The notes below the pieces were generated by a model that saw nothing but the letters and a program-made list of their open reading frames with translations, was not told the DNA's origin and did not search any database. A stretch of 64,000 nucleotides of DNA from PALSA-600 sp963842335 (GTDB taxonomy: Bacteria > Actinomycetota > Thermoleophilia > Gaiellales > Gaiellaceae), in assembly GCA_963842335.1 (NCBI GenBank), contig CAWJGF010000028.1, positions 282,213 through 346,212 on the forward strand, read 5' to 3'. The position numbers and the translations under genes were made by a program. Positions 26,214 through 39,401 of the stretch are shown here, in pieces (the first letter of the stretch is position 1; the number at the start of each line of letters is the position of its first letter).

Positions 26214-26929
26214 CTCTGCCTCCCTGGTGGTGGTCGATCCCTGTCCTGAGCGTAGCGCACCGTTCTCGCGAAGGTGACGACGTGGACGATCGAAGCGCCA
26301 CCGAGCCGCAGCGCTGAGGCTGCCGCGCCCGCCGTCGCGCCGGTCGTATAGACGTCGTCGAGCAGCAGGACGGTCGACGGCACATTCCCCGTCGACACGA
26401 ACGCACCGCGGACGTTCGCCCGTCGCTCGGCGCGATCGAGCCCGGTTTGTCGACGTCCTGTCTGTCCACTGCCGCGCGGCGTGCGCGCCAGGAGCGCAGC
26501 CTGCTCGAGTGACCAGTGTCGCCCCAGCTCACGGGCAAGCCGCTCGGCAGGGTGGTCGCCTCGCCGAAGCTGCCGCGCCGGGTCGGGAGGGATGTGGACG
26601 ATGACGTCTGCCTGGGGGCGCTCGACGTAGGCGACGACGAGGTTCGCGGCGAGAACCGCGGCTCGGCGGAGGCCGTGCTCCTTCCACGCACGGACGAGCG
26701 GTCGAGCCGGGCCGGCGTACGCCACGGCTGCGCGAGCCGATGCGAAAGCGAGGCGACGGCCGGCACATTCGCGACAGCGTTCGACCGGCGACGCAGTAGG
26801 CGCACCACACCGAGCGCAGCGCGGAGCCGAAAGCACCCGCAACTGCGTGCGGCAGAGTCGGCACAACGTGTCGGCGGCGGCCCCGCATGAGACGCAACGA
26901 CGGGGGATGAGCAGGTCGACGAGCCACAC
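26210..26929 (-). CDS. comF: ComF family phosphoribosyltransferase-like protein
   Basis: 239 residues. The N-terminal zinc-ribbon has CVSCG, CRLC, CARCG and CRECAGRR cysteine pairs. The C-terminal PRTase fold contains the PRPP motif VLLLDDVYTTGATA. ComF proteins assist uptake or processing of transforming DNA and recombination. Here it heads the comF-hpf-hypothetical operon. Length is normal. Confidence 0.92.
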   Translation of the reverse strand: MWLVDLLIPRRCVSCGAAADTLCRLCRTQLRVLSAPRCARCGAPTASPVERCRECAGRRLAFASARAAVAYAGPARPLVRAWKEHGLRRAAVLAANLVVAYVERPQADVIVHIPPDPARQLRRGDHPAERLARELGRHWSLEQAALLARTPRGSGQTGRRQTGLDRAERRANVRGAFVSTGNVPSTVLLLDDVYTTGATAGAAASALRLGGASIVHVVTFARTVRYAQDRDRPPPGRQR

Positions 26930-26988
26930 CGGCCACGCTACGTGGCAACCAGTGGCGTGTCTGTGCCGACTTCGTGAAAAGTCCCGCG

Positions 26989-27762
26989 CTAGACGGGCTC
27001 GACCGGCGAGTACGCCGTACGCGGCAGCAGGCCGTTCCGCGCTCGCAGGAGATTGTCAGCCTCGAGCAACTGCACGTGGTTTCCGATGTCGAACCAGTCT
27101 CCGGCGAAGCGGTAGCCATAGACCGGCTCGCGGCGATACAGCCACGCGACGAAGCTGCCCGCCTGATCGGGCGCATGGCCCTCGTCGAGGTAGCGCCTCA
27201 CGAGCGGCACGTGCGCGCGCGGATAGAGATACGTCGCCGTCGCCGCGAGCGTCGACGACGGATCGTCGGGCTTCTCGACGAAGTACTGGATGCGGTCGTC
27301 CGCGTCGAGCTCGACGACTCCGTAGTGCGTGGCGAGCTCGAGGTCGCCGCAGTCGTAGACCGCCACGGCGCTCGCAGCTTCCCGTCGGCGCCAGTCCGCC
27401 GTGAAATCAGCGAGGCGATAGTCGAAGAGGTTGTCGCCCGCCACGACGAGCAGGTCGTCGTCGATCGCGCCGCGCTCGATTGCGAGCTGGAGATCGCCGA
27501 CGGCGCCAAGCCGATCCTCGTTCGTGTGTGTCCCGTCGTCGTGCACGACGACCCCCAACGACGCGGCCCAGTCACGGAAACGATCGGCGAAGCGGCTGTT
27601 CGTGACGAGGTGAACCGCGTCGACCTCGTCGACCCCCCGGGCGTTGTCGATGATCCAGTCGACGATCGGACGCCCGCCGACCGGCAGCAGCGGTTTTGGA
27701 ATCGAGTCGGTGAGCGGCCGAAGGCGGGTGGCATAGCCGGCGGCGAGGATGACGACCTTCAC
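26989..27762 (-). CDS. sugar-phosphate nucleotidyltransferase
   Basis: 257 residues. N-terminal MKVVILAAGYATRLRPLTDS then IPKPLLPVGGRP is the nucleotide-binding signature of RmlA/GalU/HddC-like NDP-sugar pyrophosphorylases. VVAGDNLFDY carries the metal-binding Asp, and VEKP and GDWFDIGN complete the active site. Makes an activated hexose for envelope glycans; the sugar is uncertain (glucose- or mannose-1-phosphate are likely). The start overlaps the mtnA stop by four bases, an unexpected coupling. Confidence 0.9.
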   Translation of the reverse strand: MKVVILAAGYATRLRPLTDSIPKPLLPVGGRPIVDWIIDNARGVDEVDAVHLVTNSRFADRFRDWAASLGVVVHDDGTHTNEDRLGAVGDLQLAIERGAIDDDLLVVAGDNLFDYRLADFTADWRRREAASAVAVYDCGDLELATHYGVVELDADDRIQYFVEKPDDPSSTLAATATYLYPRAHVPLVRRYLDEGHAPDQAGSFVAWLYRREPVYGYRFAGDWFDIGNHVQLLEADNLLRARNGLLPRTAYSPVEPV

Positions 27763-28712
27763 GCAGCGGTCACCGCGCCGGCGAGCGAAGCCACGAACGG
27801 CGCCCGGTGCACCCCCGCCTCGGTGATGATCGCGGCGATCAGGTCCGCGGGCGTCACGTCGAAGGCCGGATTCCGGGCGGCGAAACGACTCGTGATCTCC
27901 GCCGGGTCGCGTTCTTCGATCGGGATGCCCGAGCCGTCCGCGGTCGCCAGGTCGACGGTCGTGCTCGGCGCGACGATGTACAGCGGAATTGCGTGATGCC
28001 GCGCGAGCACCGCGAGCGAGTACGTGCCGATCTTGTTGGCGGCGTCCCCGTTCGCGGCGATGCGGTCTGCGCCCGTGATCACGCAGTCGACCTCACCCGC
28101 CGCCATCAACGACGCGGCTGCGGAGTCGGCGATCACCGCGTGCGGAATCCCGGCCGTCTCGAGCTCCCAGGCGGTCAGCCGCGCCCCCTGCAGGAGCGGC
28201 CGCGTCTCGTCCACCCAGACGTGCGCGAGGAGGTCGCGCTCCCAGGCCGTGAGCAATGCACCGACGGCGCTGCCGTAGCCGCCTGTCGCCAGCCCACCCG
28301 CATTGCAGTGCGTCAGTGCCCTCGTCCCGGGAGCAAGGAGATCCGCAGTGTGCGCGGCCATTCGCCGGCAACGCTCGACCTCGTCGGAGTGGATGCGGCG
28401 CGCGTGCTCGAACGATGGATCGTCCCGCATCGTGTCGAGCGCCCACCCCAGATTGACCGCGGTCGGGCGCGACGTGCGAAGCACATCATCCGCCTGCGCG
28501 AGGTCCTCTCCTTTCGCGGCCGCCAGCGCAATCCCGTAGGCCGCCGCGACGCCGATCGCGGGTGCACCACGCACGACCATCGTGCGAATCGCGTCTGCGA
28601 CCTCGGCCGCGGTCTGACACGCGACCTCTACTTCCTCGAGCGGCAGGCGCCGCTGGTCGAGGAGCATCACCCGGTCGTCCTCGAGCCGCAGGATCCGTTC
28701 AGGCTCGAGCAC
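27759..28712 (-). CDS. mtnA: S-methyl-5-thioribose-1-phosphate isomerase
   Basis: 317 residues of the eIF-2B-like MtnA family. MVVRGAPAIGVAAAYGIALA, LTHCNAGGLATGGYGSAVG (catalytic Cys), VDETRPLLQGARLTAWEL and ITGADRIAANGDAANKIGTY (catalytic Asp) are all present. Converts methylthioribose-1-phosphate to methylthioribulose-1-phosphate in methionine salvage. Just downstream of ahcY and near metH, giving a loose methionine-cycle neighbourhood. Aminoaldehyde or ribose-1,5-bisphosphate isomerase homologues are less likely. Confidence 0.93.
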   Translation of the reverse strand: MLEPERILRLEDDRVMLLDQRRLPLEEVEVACQTAAEVADAIRTMVVRGAPAIGVAAAYGIALAAAKGEDLAQADDVLRTSRPTAVNLGWALDTMRDDPSFEHARRIHSDEVERCRRMAAHTADLLAPGTRALTHCNAGGLATGGYGSAVGALLTAWERDLLAHVWVDETRPLLQGARLTAWELETAGIPHAVIADSAAASLMAAGEVDCVITGADRIAANGDAANKIGTYSLAVLARHHAIPLYIVAPSTTVDLATADGSGIPIEERDPAEITSRFAARNPAFDVTPADLIAAIITEAGVHRAPFVASLAGAVTAA

Positions 28713-28796
28713 GAACGCCCGTCCCAGCGGTCGTGCCGGCGAGAGCCGCCGGCACGACCATGAGCAAGGCCGCCGCGTTCACGGCGAGACGTCGGA

Positions 28797-30065
28797 TCAG
28801 GTGCCCTCGTCCCACGATGCGAGGTACTTGGCCTGCTCGTCGGTCAGCTGGTCGATGGTGACACCCATCGTCGCGAGCTTGAGGCGCGCGATCTCCTCGT
28901 CGATCTCGGTCGGAACCGGATACACCTTCTTCTCGAGCGAAGCGGCGTGCTGGACGGCGTACTCGGTCGCGAGCGCCTGGTTCGCGAAGCTCATGTCCAT
29001 CACGATCGCCGGGTGGCCTTCGGCAGCGGAGATATTGACGAGGCGGCCCTCCGCGAGCAGGAAGAGCAGGCGCCCATCCGCCAGCTTGAACTCCTCGACG
29101 AAGTTGCGAGCCTCCCGTGTCTCGACGGCGAGCGACTTCAGCGCCGGGATGTCGATCTCGACATTGAAGTGGCCCGTGTTGCAGATGATCGCGCCGTCCT
29201 TCATCACCTCGAGGTGCTCTCGCGCAATCACGTGCTTGTCGCCGGTTGCGGTGCAGAAGATGTCGCCGACCTTCGCGGCGTTCTCCATCGGCATCACCTC
29301 GAACCCGTCCATCAGCGCCTCGAGTGCGCGCATCGGATCGATCTCCGTCACGATCACGTGCGAGCCGAGGCCCTTGGCGCGCATCGCGACGCCGCGCCCG
29401 ACCCAGCCGTACCCCGCGACGACGAAGCGCTTGCCGGCCAGCAGGACGTTGGTCGCGCGGATGATCCCGTCGATCGTCGACTGACCCGTGCCGTACCGGT
29501 TGTCGAAGAAGTGCTTCGTGCGGGCGTCGTTCACGGCGATCACCGGGAATGCAAGCGCGCCGTCGGCCTCCATCGCCTTCAGCCGGATGACGCCGGTGGT
29601 GGTCTCCTCCATGCCGGCGATGATGTCGCCGAGCTGCTCGCGCCGGGCGCTGTGCAGAACACTGATGACGTCGGCGCCGTCGTCCATCGTGAGCTGCGGC
29701 TTGTGGTCGACCGCCGCTTCGATGTGCGAGTAGTACGTGTCGTTGTCCTCGCCCTTGATCGCGAAGACGGCGATGTCGAACTCGTCGACGAGCGCAGCCG
29801 CGACGTCGTCCTGCGTCGAGAGGGGGTTGGACGCGCACAGCACCACGTCGGCGCCGCCCGCCTTGAGCGTCCGCATCAGGTTGGCAGTCTCGGAGGTGAC
29901 GTGCAGGCAGGCCGAGACGCGGTAGCCGGCGAGCGGCTGCTCCCGCTCGAACCGCTCGCGGATCGCTGTCAGGACCGGCATCTGCCGGTCGGCCCACATG
30001 ATGCGCCGGACGCCTTCAGAGGCGAGCGACAGGTCTTTCACGTCGTAACGCTTTGTGGTGGCCAT
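28797..30065 (-). CDS. ahcY: S-adenosylhomocysteine hydrolase
   Basis: About 422 residues from ATG 30065 (GAGAGG upstream), MATTKRYDVKDLSLASEGVR. Substrate site (LHVTSETANLMRTL), DNDTYYSHIEAA, the Rossmann VVAGYGWVGRGVA, and the C-terminal DMSFANQALATEY with a Tyr near the end are conserved. Uses bound NAD to split SAH into adenosine and homocysteine, clearing the product of SAM methyltransferases and feeding MetH. It follows a MerR regulator with a 35-bp gap, probably one transcript. Archaeal-like short form lacking the ~40-residue insert. Confidence 0.96.
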   Translation of the reverse strand: MATTKRYDVKDLSLASEGVRRIMWADRQMPVLTAIRERFEREQPLAGYRVSACLHVTSETANLMRTLKAGGADVVLCASNPLSTQDDVAAALVDEFDIAVFAIKGEDNDTYYSHIEAAVDHKPQLTMDDGADVISVLHSARREQLGDIIAGMEETTTGVIRLKAMEADGALAFPVIAVNDARTKHFFDNRYGTGQSTIDGIIRATNVLLAGKRFVVAGYGWVGRGVAMRAKGLGSHVIVTEIDPMRALEALMDGFEVMPMENAAKVGDIFCTATGDKHVIAREHLEVMKDGAIICNTGHFNVEIDIPALKSLAVETREARNFVEEFKLADGRLLFLLAEGRLVNISAAEGHPAIVMDMSFANQALATEYAVQHAASLEKKVYPVPTEIDEEIARLKLATMGVTIDQLTDEQAKYLASWDEGT

Positions 30066-30100
30066 AAATCCTCTCTCGTTATCGCGGGGCAGTGTAGTGG

Positions 30101-30433
30101 TCAGGCAGCGAGGAGCCGTTCGTGCTTCCGCTGCTCCCATTCGATCCAGGAGCGCGCGTCGTCGCCCGCCGCGAGCCACGCATCGACGGTCAGCCGCAGG
30201 TCGGGCTCACGCCGCAGACGACGGGCGAATGCGAGCTCGGCCAGCTCGACCCCGAACCGGGCCCGCAGGTCGCGCAGCGAGCGGAGGCGGTTCAGCTCGG
30301 ACAGCCCGTAGAGGCGGTAACCCGCCTCGGTCCGGCGGGGCACCACGAGCCCGTGCTCCTCGAGGTAGCGCAGCATGCGCGCCGACCAGCCGCTCTCGGC
30401 GGCGGCGGCACCGACGGTCAGGAGCTCGGCCAT
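30101..30433 (-). CDS. MerR-family regulator upstream of ahcY
   Basis: 110 residues. The winged helix-turn-helix of MerR proteins is at 1-70: LLTVGAAAAESGWSARMLRY, LEEHGLVVPRRTEAGYRLYG, then LNRLRSLRDLRARFGVELAE. Only a short effector region follows, with no cysteine cluster, so metal sensing is unlikely. Immediately upstream of ahcY in the same direction, with a perfect inverted repeat overlapping its translation start, pointing to autoregulation of a merR-ahcY operon. The ligand is unknown. Confidence 0.9.
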   Translation of the reverse strand: MAELLTVGAAAAESGWSARMLRYLEEHGLVVPRRTEAGYRLYGLSELNRLRSLRDLRARFGVELAELAFARRLRREPDLRLTVDAWLAAGDDARSWIEWEQRKHERLLAA

Positions 30434-30437
30434 TCCT

Positions 30438-30465
30438 CAACCTTATCAGAACTGTGTGAAGGTTG
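30438..30465 (-). promoter_or_regulatory. inverted repeat, candidate operator of the merR-ahcY operon
   Basis: CAACCTT (30438-30444) and AAGGTTG (30459-30465) form a perfect 7-bp dyad with a 14-bp spacer, ending four bases before the merR ATG. One arm includes the AAGG Shine-Dalgarno. MerR proteins bind dyads of this scale inside their own promoters. Confidence 0.55.
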
Positions 30466-30482
30466 GCGGAGCGAGGTGCGGG

Positions 30483-30893
30483 TCAGGCGGCGGAGGTGCC
30501 TTCGCGGCCGTAGGCATCCTCGAGCCGCACCACGTCGTCGAGTTGCGGCGTCGAGACCTCGAGGATCGTCGTGTCCTCGATCGCGGTCAGGCGGTGCACC
30601 GTGCCGGGCGCGTAGTGGAAGGCGGCACCGGCGCCGATCACCTCTTCCTTCAGCATCGTGTCCCCCGCGTTCCCGAGCTCGAGCTTCGCCCGTCCTGACT
30701 GCACGAGCCATGCCTCGTCCTTCTGGCGGTGGAACTGCAGCGACAGCGAGTGCCCGGCGCGGACGAACAGCACCTTGCCGCAGTACGTGTCGGTCAGCGC
30801 CCAGATCAGCTCGTAACCCCAGGGCTTCTCGACCTTCCGCACGTCGAACGCCCACGCGTCGAGAGTGTCGATATTCGGCGAGTCGACCGACAT
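30483..30893 (-). CDS. cupin, mannose-6-phosphate isomerase type II-like
   Basis: 136 residues from ATG 30893 (AGAGG nine bases upstream; the ATG at 30902 has no room for a ribosome-binding site). The cupin barrel motifs are KPWGYELIWA, HSLSLQFHRQKDEAWLVQSG (metal-binding His/Glu) and GAAFHYAPGTVHRLTAIED. Similar to the C-terminal domain of GDP-mannose pyrophosphorylase/phosphomannose isomerase fusions. It follows the frameshifted nucleotidyltransferase with 13 bp between, suggesting a shared role in sugar-nucleotide supply. Confidence 0.88.
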   Translation of the reverse strand: MSVDSPNIDTLDAWAFDVRKVEKPWGYELIWALTDTYCGKVLFVRAGHSLSLQFHRQKDEAWLVQSGRAKLELGNAGDTMLKEEVIGAGAAFHYAPGTVHRLTAIEDTTILEVSTPQLDDVVRLEDAYGREGTSAA

Positions 30894-30906
30894 GCCACTC
30901 ATCCTC

Positions 30907-31603
30907 TCACGCAAGCCATTCGGGATGGGCGTCGACGTGGTCGGCGGCGGCACGCAGTTCCTTCGGCGTGTTCACCGTCAGCCAGAGGCCCGTCGTGCCG
31001 GTACGCGCGCAGGCTCCCTTCGGCAACGAGCTCCGGGAACGTCGTCGATTCGTGATCCCCCTTGTCGGGGAACCGGACGAGCGCCTGCTTCGGAGAGGAC
31101 GTAGTTCCCGCAATTCACCCAGTACGGAATCTGGCCCCCCTCGTGGAAGCCGCGTACGACGCCCTCCTCATCGACGTCCACGACGCCGAACGCAGACTTC
31201 GGCTGCGCCACGGCGATCGTCGCGAGCGCGCCGGTGCGGCGGTGCTCGTCCAGCAGGGCGACGAAGTCGACGTCGACGAGCTCGTCGCCGTTCAGCGCAA
31301 AGAGGTCACCGGTCTCCCGCCGGAAGCCTCGCGGCGAACTTGATGCCGCCGCCTCGCCCGAGGCGCTCCGGCTCCTCGGCGACGGCGATCTCCGGTCCGA
31401 GACCTGCGAGCTCCCGCTCGAAGAGCTCCCCCTGGTCGACGGCGCACGACACGATCACGCGCGTGACTCCGGCAGTTCGAGAGCCGCGAGACCTGGTAGG
31501 CGGCGAGTGGCCTGCCCACGACGTCGACGAGCGCCTTCGGACGTCCGCCGCCAGCGTCACCGAGCCGCTCGGCCTTGCCGCCGGCGAGAATGATCGCCTC
31601 CAT
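30907..31603 (-). pseudogene. NDP-sugar nucleotidyltransferase with four one-base insertions
   Basis: Reading frames must be stitched four times to give a complete ~230-residue protein: MEAIILAGGKAERLGDAGGG, AGVTRVIVSCAVDQGELFER, ETGDLFALNGDELVDVDFVA (metal-binding NGDEL), AVAQPKSAFGVVDVDEEGVV, YWVNCGNYVLSEA, FPELVAEGSLRAYRHDG and LWLTVNTPKELRAAADHV. Each junction removes one extra base (near 31475, 31318, 31085, 30985), and 697 minus 4 is divisible by three. Family: HddC/RmlA-like nucleotidyltransferases. Either a decaying gene or, since the reconstructed protein is otherwise perfect, an error-rich stretch of sequence. Confidence 0.75.
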
Positions 31604-31611
31604 CGAGGGCC

Positions 31612-32939
31612 CTACGCCTCGCTGGGCGAGAGCTCTGGGGTTTGCGGCAGCACGTCGCCGGGCGAGATCGGCCGACCGATTCCTTCGTACGCAAACCCTG
31701 CACGCCGGGTGGCTTCGGGATCGAGCAGGTTGCGGCCGTCGATGATCAGCGGCCGCGCCATCGCTGCGCGCACCTCGGGTGAGGCGAGCTCGCGCAACTC
31801 GGCCCACTCGGTGACGATCACCGCCGCATCCGCATCTCGGATCGCCTCGAGCACCGAGCCGACCACGTCGACGCCTTTCGGCAGCTTCGTGCCGTCCGCG
31901 ACCGGGTCCCAGGCGCGCACTTCTGCGCCCTCTGCGAGCAGCCGCGACGCCAGCACGATCGACGGCGCCTCGCGCATGTCATCGGTGTTCGGCTTGAACG
32001 CCAGGCCGAGCAGCGCGACGTTCTTGCCGCGCAGCGAGCCAAGGTGCCGTTTCAGCTTCCCGATCACCCGGCGCTTCTGCAGCTCGTTGACCTCGATGAC
32101 GGCCGAGAGCAACTGGAAGTGGTAGCCGGAGTTCGACGCGAGCTGCTTCAAGGCGAGCGAGTCCTTCGGGAAGCACGAGCCGCCGTAGCCGATGCCTGCG
32201 TTCAGGAAGTGCGGCCCGAGGCGGTGATCGAGCCCGATCCCTTCCGCGACCTTGACGACATCGGCGCCCGTGGCCTCGCAGACGTTTGCGATCTCGTTGA
32301 TGAAGGAGATCCTCGTCATCAGGAATGCGTTGGCCGCGAGCTTGATCATCTCGGCCGAGTTCACATCCGAGCGCACGACCGTCGCCTCGATCTGCGCGTA
32401 GAGACTCGCGACAGCGTCACCGTCCTCATCGTTGAACGCGCCGATCGCGATCCGGTCGGGGTGCATGAAGTCGCGCACTGCGCGTCCCTCGGCGAGAAAC
32501 TCCGGATTCGAGACGTAACCGACGTGCTCGAGGCCTCGCTGGTCGAGGCCCGCGCGCACCTTCTCGCCCGTGCCGACCGGCACCGTCGACTTCATCACGA
32601 CGAATCGGCCGGCCGGCGAGCTCCGGCAACTCGTCGATCACGGTCCACACGCGGGAGAGATCGGCATCGCCCGAATAGGTGGGCGGCGTGTCGACGCAGA
32701 CGAACAGGAAGTCGCACGCAGCGACGTCGCCGACATCGAGTGTGTAGGTCAGCCGCTCCGCGTTCCGCGCGAGCAGCTCGGGAACGCCTTCCTCGTGAAA
32801 CGGAACGTTCGCCGCGCCGAAGTGCCTCGATCTTCTCGGGGACGATGTCGCGGATCACGACCTCGTGGCCGAGCTCGGCGAAACATGCGCCGGTGACGAG
32901 ACCTACCCAACCTGCTCCGAAGATGCCGACCTTGCTCAT
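31612..32939 (-). pseudogene. ugd: UDP-glucose 6-dehydrogenase with two one-base insertions
   Basis: Three frames join to 441 residues after ignoring one extra base near 32806-32812 and one in GGCCGGCCGG near 32606-32617. The NAD site is MSKVGIFGAGWVGLVTGACF; next come VPFHEEGVPELLAR, FLFVCVDTPPTYSGDADLSR, STVPVGTGEKVRAGL, NPEFLAEGRAVRDFMHPDRI and catalytic Cys in NAGIGYGGSCFPKDSLAL, then AFKPNTDDMREAPSI. Oxidises UDP-glucose to UDP-glucuronate for envelope polysaccharides. Abuts the nucleotidyltransferase gene. No residue is lost, so the breaks may be sequencing errors. Confidence 0.85.
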
Positions 32940-32952
32940 CGCGCGCCGGAGA

Positions 32953-34937
32953 CTAGTGAACGCTTGTTAGGGGTTTGAGACCCTTGGCGATCGCCAGCAT
33001 GGTCTCGTTGGACATGGAGTCGAGCAAGGTGTTCACGACCCAGTAGGTCGCCCCATGCTCGTGCAGCACGATCATGTGGAGGTGCGACCCCGTGTAGTGG
33101 AGGTCGAACTCGCGCCCGCCGAGGTCGTGCCGGAAGCTCTTGTCGCCGAGCGCCGGTGCACCGTCCCAGTTCGTCTCCTGGATGCCCCAGTAGGCGTAGC
33201 TGCCACCGAAGCCTGACCGGAAGACGAGCCGCACCGCTTTGTGCTTCCCGCGCCCGTCGATCCAGTATGTGCGCACGGCCGTGTCGCCGGGCGCCGGGTC
33301 GGGGGTCGAGTTCCGCTCGAGAATCGTCGGCGTGTAGAGCGGGAACTTCACCTTCTTCTGCAGGCCCGCGAGCAGTCCCTTGCCCGTGGAGGCGTCGTAG
33401 CGCACGGACGCGGCCACATGCTGCGGCACGTTCGTCGGCGGCAACGGCTCCATCGTCCCGTGGAACGCGGAGCCGAGCGCGACCAGCAGCATCGAGCCGG
33501 GATCGAGTGCGAGCAACTTCGGCGCTCGCGTGGGAAGCTTGCGCACGTCGGCCGGCTGCATCAGGTTCTGAAGCGCCGTCGCGGCTGCTTTCGACCGGGC
33601 CTGAGCCGGGTCGTAGTAGATGACGGAGTGGAAGTAGTTCTGCTGCGGCGTGTCAGCCTGGACGCCGTTCGGAGGCGTCATTGTCTTGTAGCCGCGCTGC
33701 GACAGCAGGTACGACGCGTTCGCGGCCGCGCCGGCGACACCGCTCCCGTTCAGGACCGTGACGGTCGTCGACGCCGGCGGCGGCGCCTTCGCCTTGACCT
33801 TGCGACCGAGCGCCACGGTGTTCGCGACCTTCGACGACTCCACGTCCGGGCTCTGGAACTGATTGACCGCAGCCTGGATATCCGCCGTCGACGCCTGGCA
33901 GCCGAGCGAGCACTGTACGTTCTCGATCTTGTCCTGGAAGAGATGGCCACCGGGAAGTGACTGCGCGAAGAGTGCGTAGGAGATCACCTGGTTGCCGGCG
34001 AGGCTGTGGCCACCCTCGCCGACTTCGATGTTCTTCGTGATCGTGCTGACGAGGCTCGGCAACTTCTCGAACGAGAAGCTCTGTGCGACCTGTTCGCGGA
34101 ACGCCCGCACGAACTCTTGCTGCCGCGCGAGCCGGTAGAGATCAGAGTCGGTGTGGCGGAACCGGACGAAGTCGAGCGCCTGCTGCCCCGAGAGCTTCTG
34201 ATATCCCGGCTGCAAGTTGATGTTCGCGTAGTCGTCGAGGTACGACCCGGTGTTCTTGTTGTAGTAGCGGCGGTCGACGTCCATCCATACACCGCCGAGC
34301 TTGTCGACCACTTCCTTGAAGCCGTGGAAGTTCACGGTGATCAGATAATTGATCGGCAGCCCCGTCAGGTGCCGAATCGTCAGCACGGTGCCCTTTGCGT
34401 TGCAGCGCGAATAGGCGGAGTTGATGCGATCGGTCGTCACCACGTGACCGACTTTGTCGGGGGCGACGAGCCGCAGTAGATCGGGACGTCGAGGTCGCGC
34501 GGGAACGACAGCAGCGAGATCGACTTCGTCGCCGGATCGGCGCGAATCAGCATCAACGTGTCTGAGAGCGACGGCCGGTCGGACTCGACGCCTGCACGGT
34601 GGTCGTAGCCGATCACGAGTGCGATCGCGGCGTGGTGCGCGACGGGAACGTCCAAGGCCGCGGCGGCCTTCTTCACGCCGACGGTATGGGCACGAACGGC
34701 GGCGACCGACTGGTGGAAGTAGAGATAGCCGCCTCCGGCGAGCGCGAGAGCGAGCGACGTGACGGCTAGGAACGTGATCAGGATGATCCGGCCGAACAGG
34801 CCGAGCCCGCTCTTGGCCGGCGGAGGCGGCTGCCGGTAGCGGGTGATCGCGCTGACGGTCCCGGGCGGGAAAACGGCACTGCCGTTCCCATTCGCCCCGG
34901 CACCGCGCCCGATGCCTCTCTTCATGGTCGTCCGCAT
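32953..34937 (-). pseudogene. LytR-CpsA-Psr (LCP) ligase with LytR_C domain, one-base deletion
   Basis: Two frames join to ~661 residues if one C is restored in a C-run near 34462-34466. The first part has a cytoplasmic Pro-rich N-terminus, a membrane helix (FGRIILITFLAVTSLALALA) and the LCP start (SLSDTLMLIRADPATKSISL, LSFPRDLDVPI). The second continues TTDRINSAYSRC, GLPINYLITVNFHGFKEVVD (GGV-MDVDR), and ALDFVRFRHTDSD with the catalytic Arg residues. A LytR_C-like domain follows (TTVTVLNGSGVAGAA), then an unusual ~170-residue C-terminal extension. LCP enzymes attach glycopolymers to peptidoglycan outside the membrane. The frame break falls in a homopolymer. Confidence 0.85.
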
Positions 34938-34994
34938 AAACGAGTCGCGGCGCCCCTTAAGGCGCCCGCGCCGGAAGGATAGCCGACCGGCTGG

Positions 34995-38559
<3,565 letters not shown>

Positions 38560-38684
38560 GTCGACCTCCGGCCGTGCCCAAAGAGGGTGCGGAGCGACGC
38601 TCGCGCGGGCTCTTTAGGCGTTTGGTAACCCGGTCGCCAAGCTGCCGTTCAAAGCTCTCCGGGAATCGAACTGTAGCTGGTCGG

Positions 38685-39398
38685 TCAGCCGGCGAAGACG
38701 ACTGTCTCGGCGTGCTCGACGGCTTCGTCCCGGCCGATCGGGTCGAGCAGCATCCTGAGGTCGTCATCGAGCTGAGGAATCCCACTCGCCCGGTAGAGGG
38801 TGGCCGAGCGTTCGTGGTCGTAATCGGTTCGCCGCAGCTCCACATCCGGACCGAGCAGAGCCCAGCGCGCGCCGCGCTCGCCCTCGTACGGACGCCCGAC
38901 ACTTCCCGGACCGACCAGGCGCACACCGTCGACCTGTCGGTCGTAGGAGACATGAACGTGCGCGGTGACCACAACTCCCTCCGGTACGTCCTGCATGAAC
39001 TCCGCAACCCGCTCCGATGGCGTCCGCGGCGTGACGCACTCTTCGTCGCTGCGCGGCGAGCCGTGCACGAATCGTGTCGGCCCGAGACCGTCGACATGGG
39101 CAATGACGTACGGCTCGAAGCCGTTCACAAACGCAGTCGCCTCGGCGTCGTGCTGCGCGGCCATCCACGTTCCTCGCTCGTCGAGATGCACTCCGACCGA
39201 GCGATCGGCATTGCCGCGTACGAAGCGCACCGGAGTCTGGATCGCCCGGACGACGGCGAGCGTCTCCGTCGGCAGCGGCCCCCAGGTGAGGTCGCCGCAG
39301 AAGACGATCAGATCGACATGGGCGCTCGCGACGTCGGCCAGCACAGCCTCGAGTGCCGGGGCGTTGCCGTGGACGTCCGCCAATGCGGCGACGCGCAC
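38685..39398 (-). CDS. calcineurin-like metallophosphoesterase
   Basis: 237 residues. Metal-ligand motifs in order: LADVHGN (D-x-H), CGDLTWGP (GD), RGNAD (GN-D), HGSPRS, AHVHVSYDR (GH-H-like) and the closing VGPGSVGRP. These are the five blocks of the YfcE/MJ0936-type phosphodiesterase family. Substrate unknown. GTG start at 39398, three bases after the end of atpC; it probably reads through from atpDC. Confidence 0.88.
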   Translation of the reverse strand: MRVAALADVHGNAPALEAVLADVASAHVDLIVFCGDLTWGPLPTETLAVVRAIQTPVRFVRGNADRSVGVHLDERGTWMAAQHDAEATAFVNGFEPYVIAHVDGLGPTRFVHGSPRSDEECVTPRTPSERVAEFMQDVPEGVVVTAHVHVSYDRQVDGVRLVGPGSVGRPYEGERGARWALLGPDVELRRTDYDHERSATLYRASGIPQLDDDLRMLLDPIGRDEAVEHAETVVFAG

Positions 39399-39401
39399 GG
39401 G

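Noticed and set aside
28699..29997. Minus-strand open frame of 432 codons
   Set aside because: Out-of-frame shadow of ahcY, Arg-rich.
30122..32125. Plus-strand open frame of 667 codons
   Set aside because: Arg/Ser/Pro-rich antisense of the cupin, nucleotidyltransferase and ugd genes; an effect of GC-rich codons.
38560..38684. Cobalamin or SAM riboswitch upstream of metH
   Set aside because: No B12-box and no SAM riboswitch core were found in the 125-bp leader; only short GC stems.
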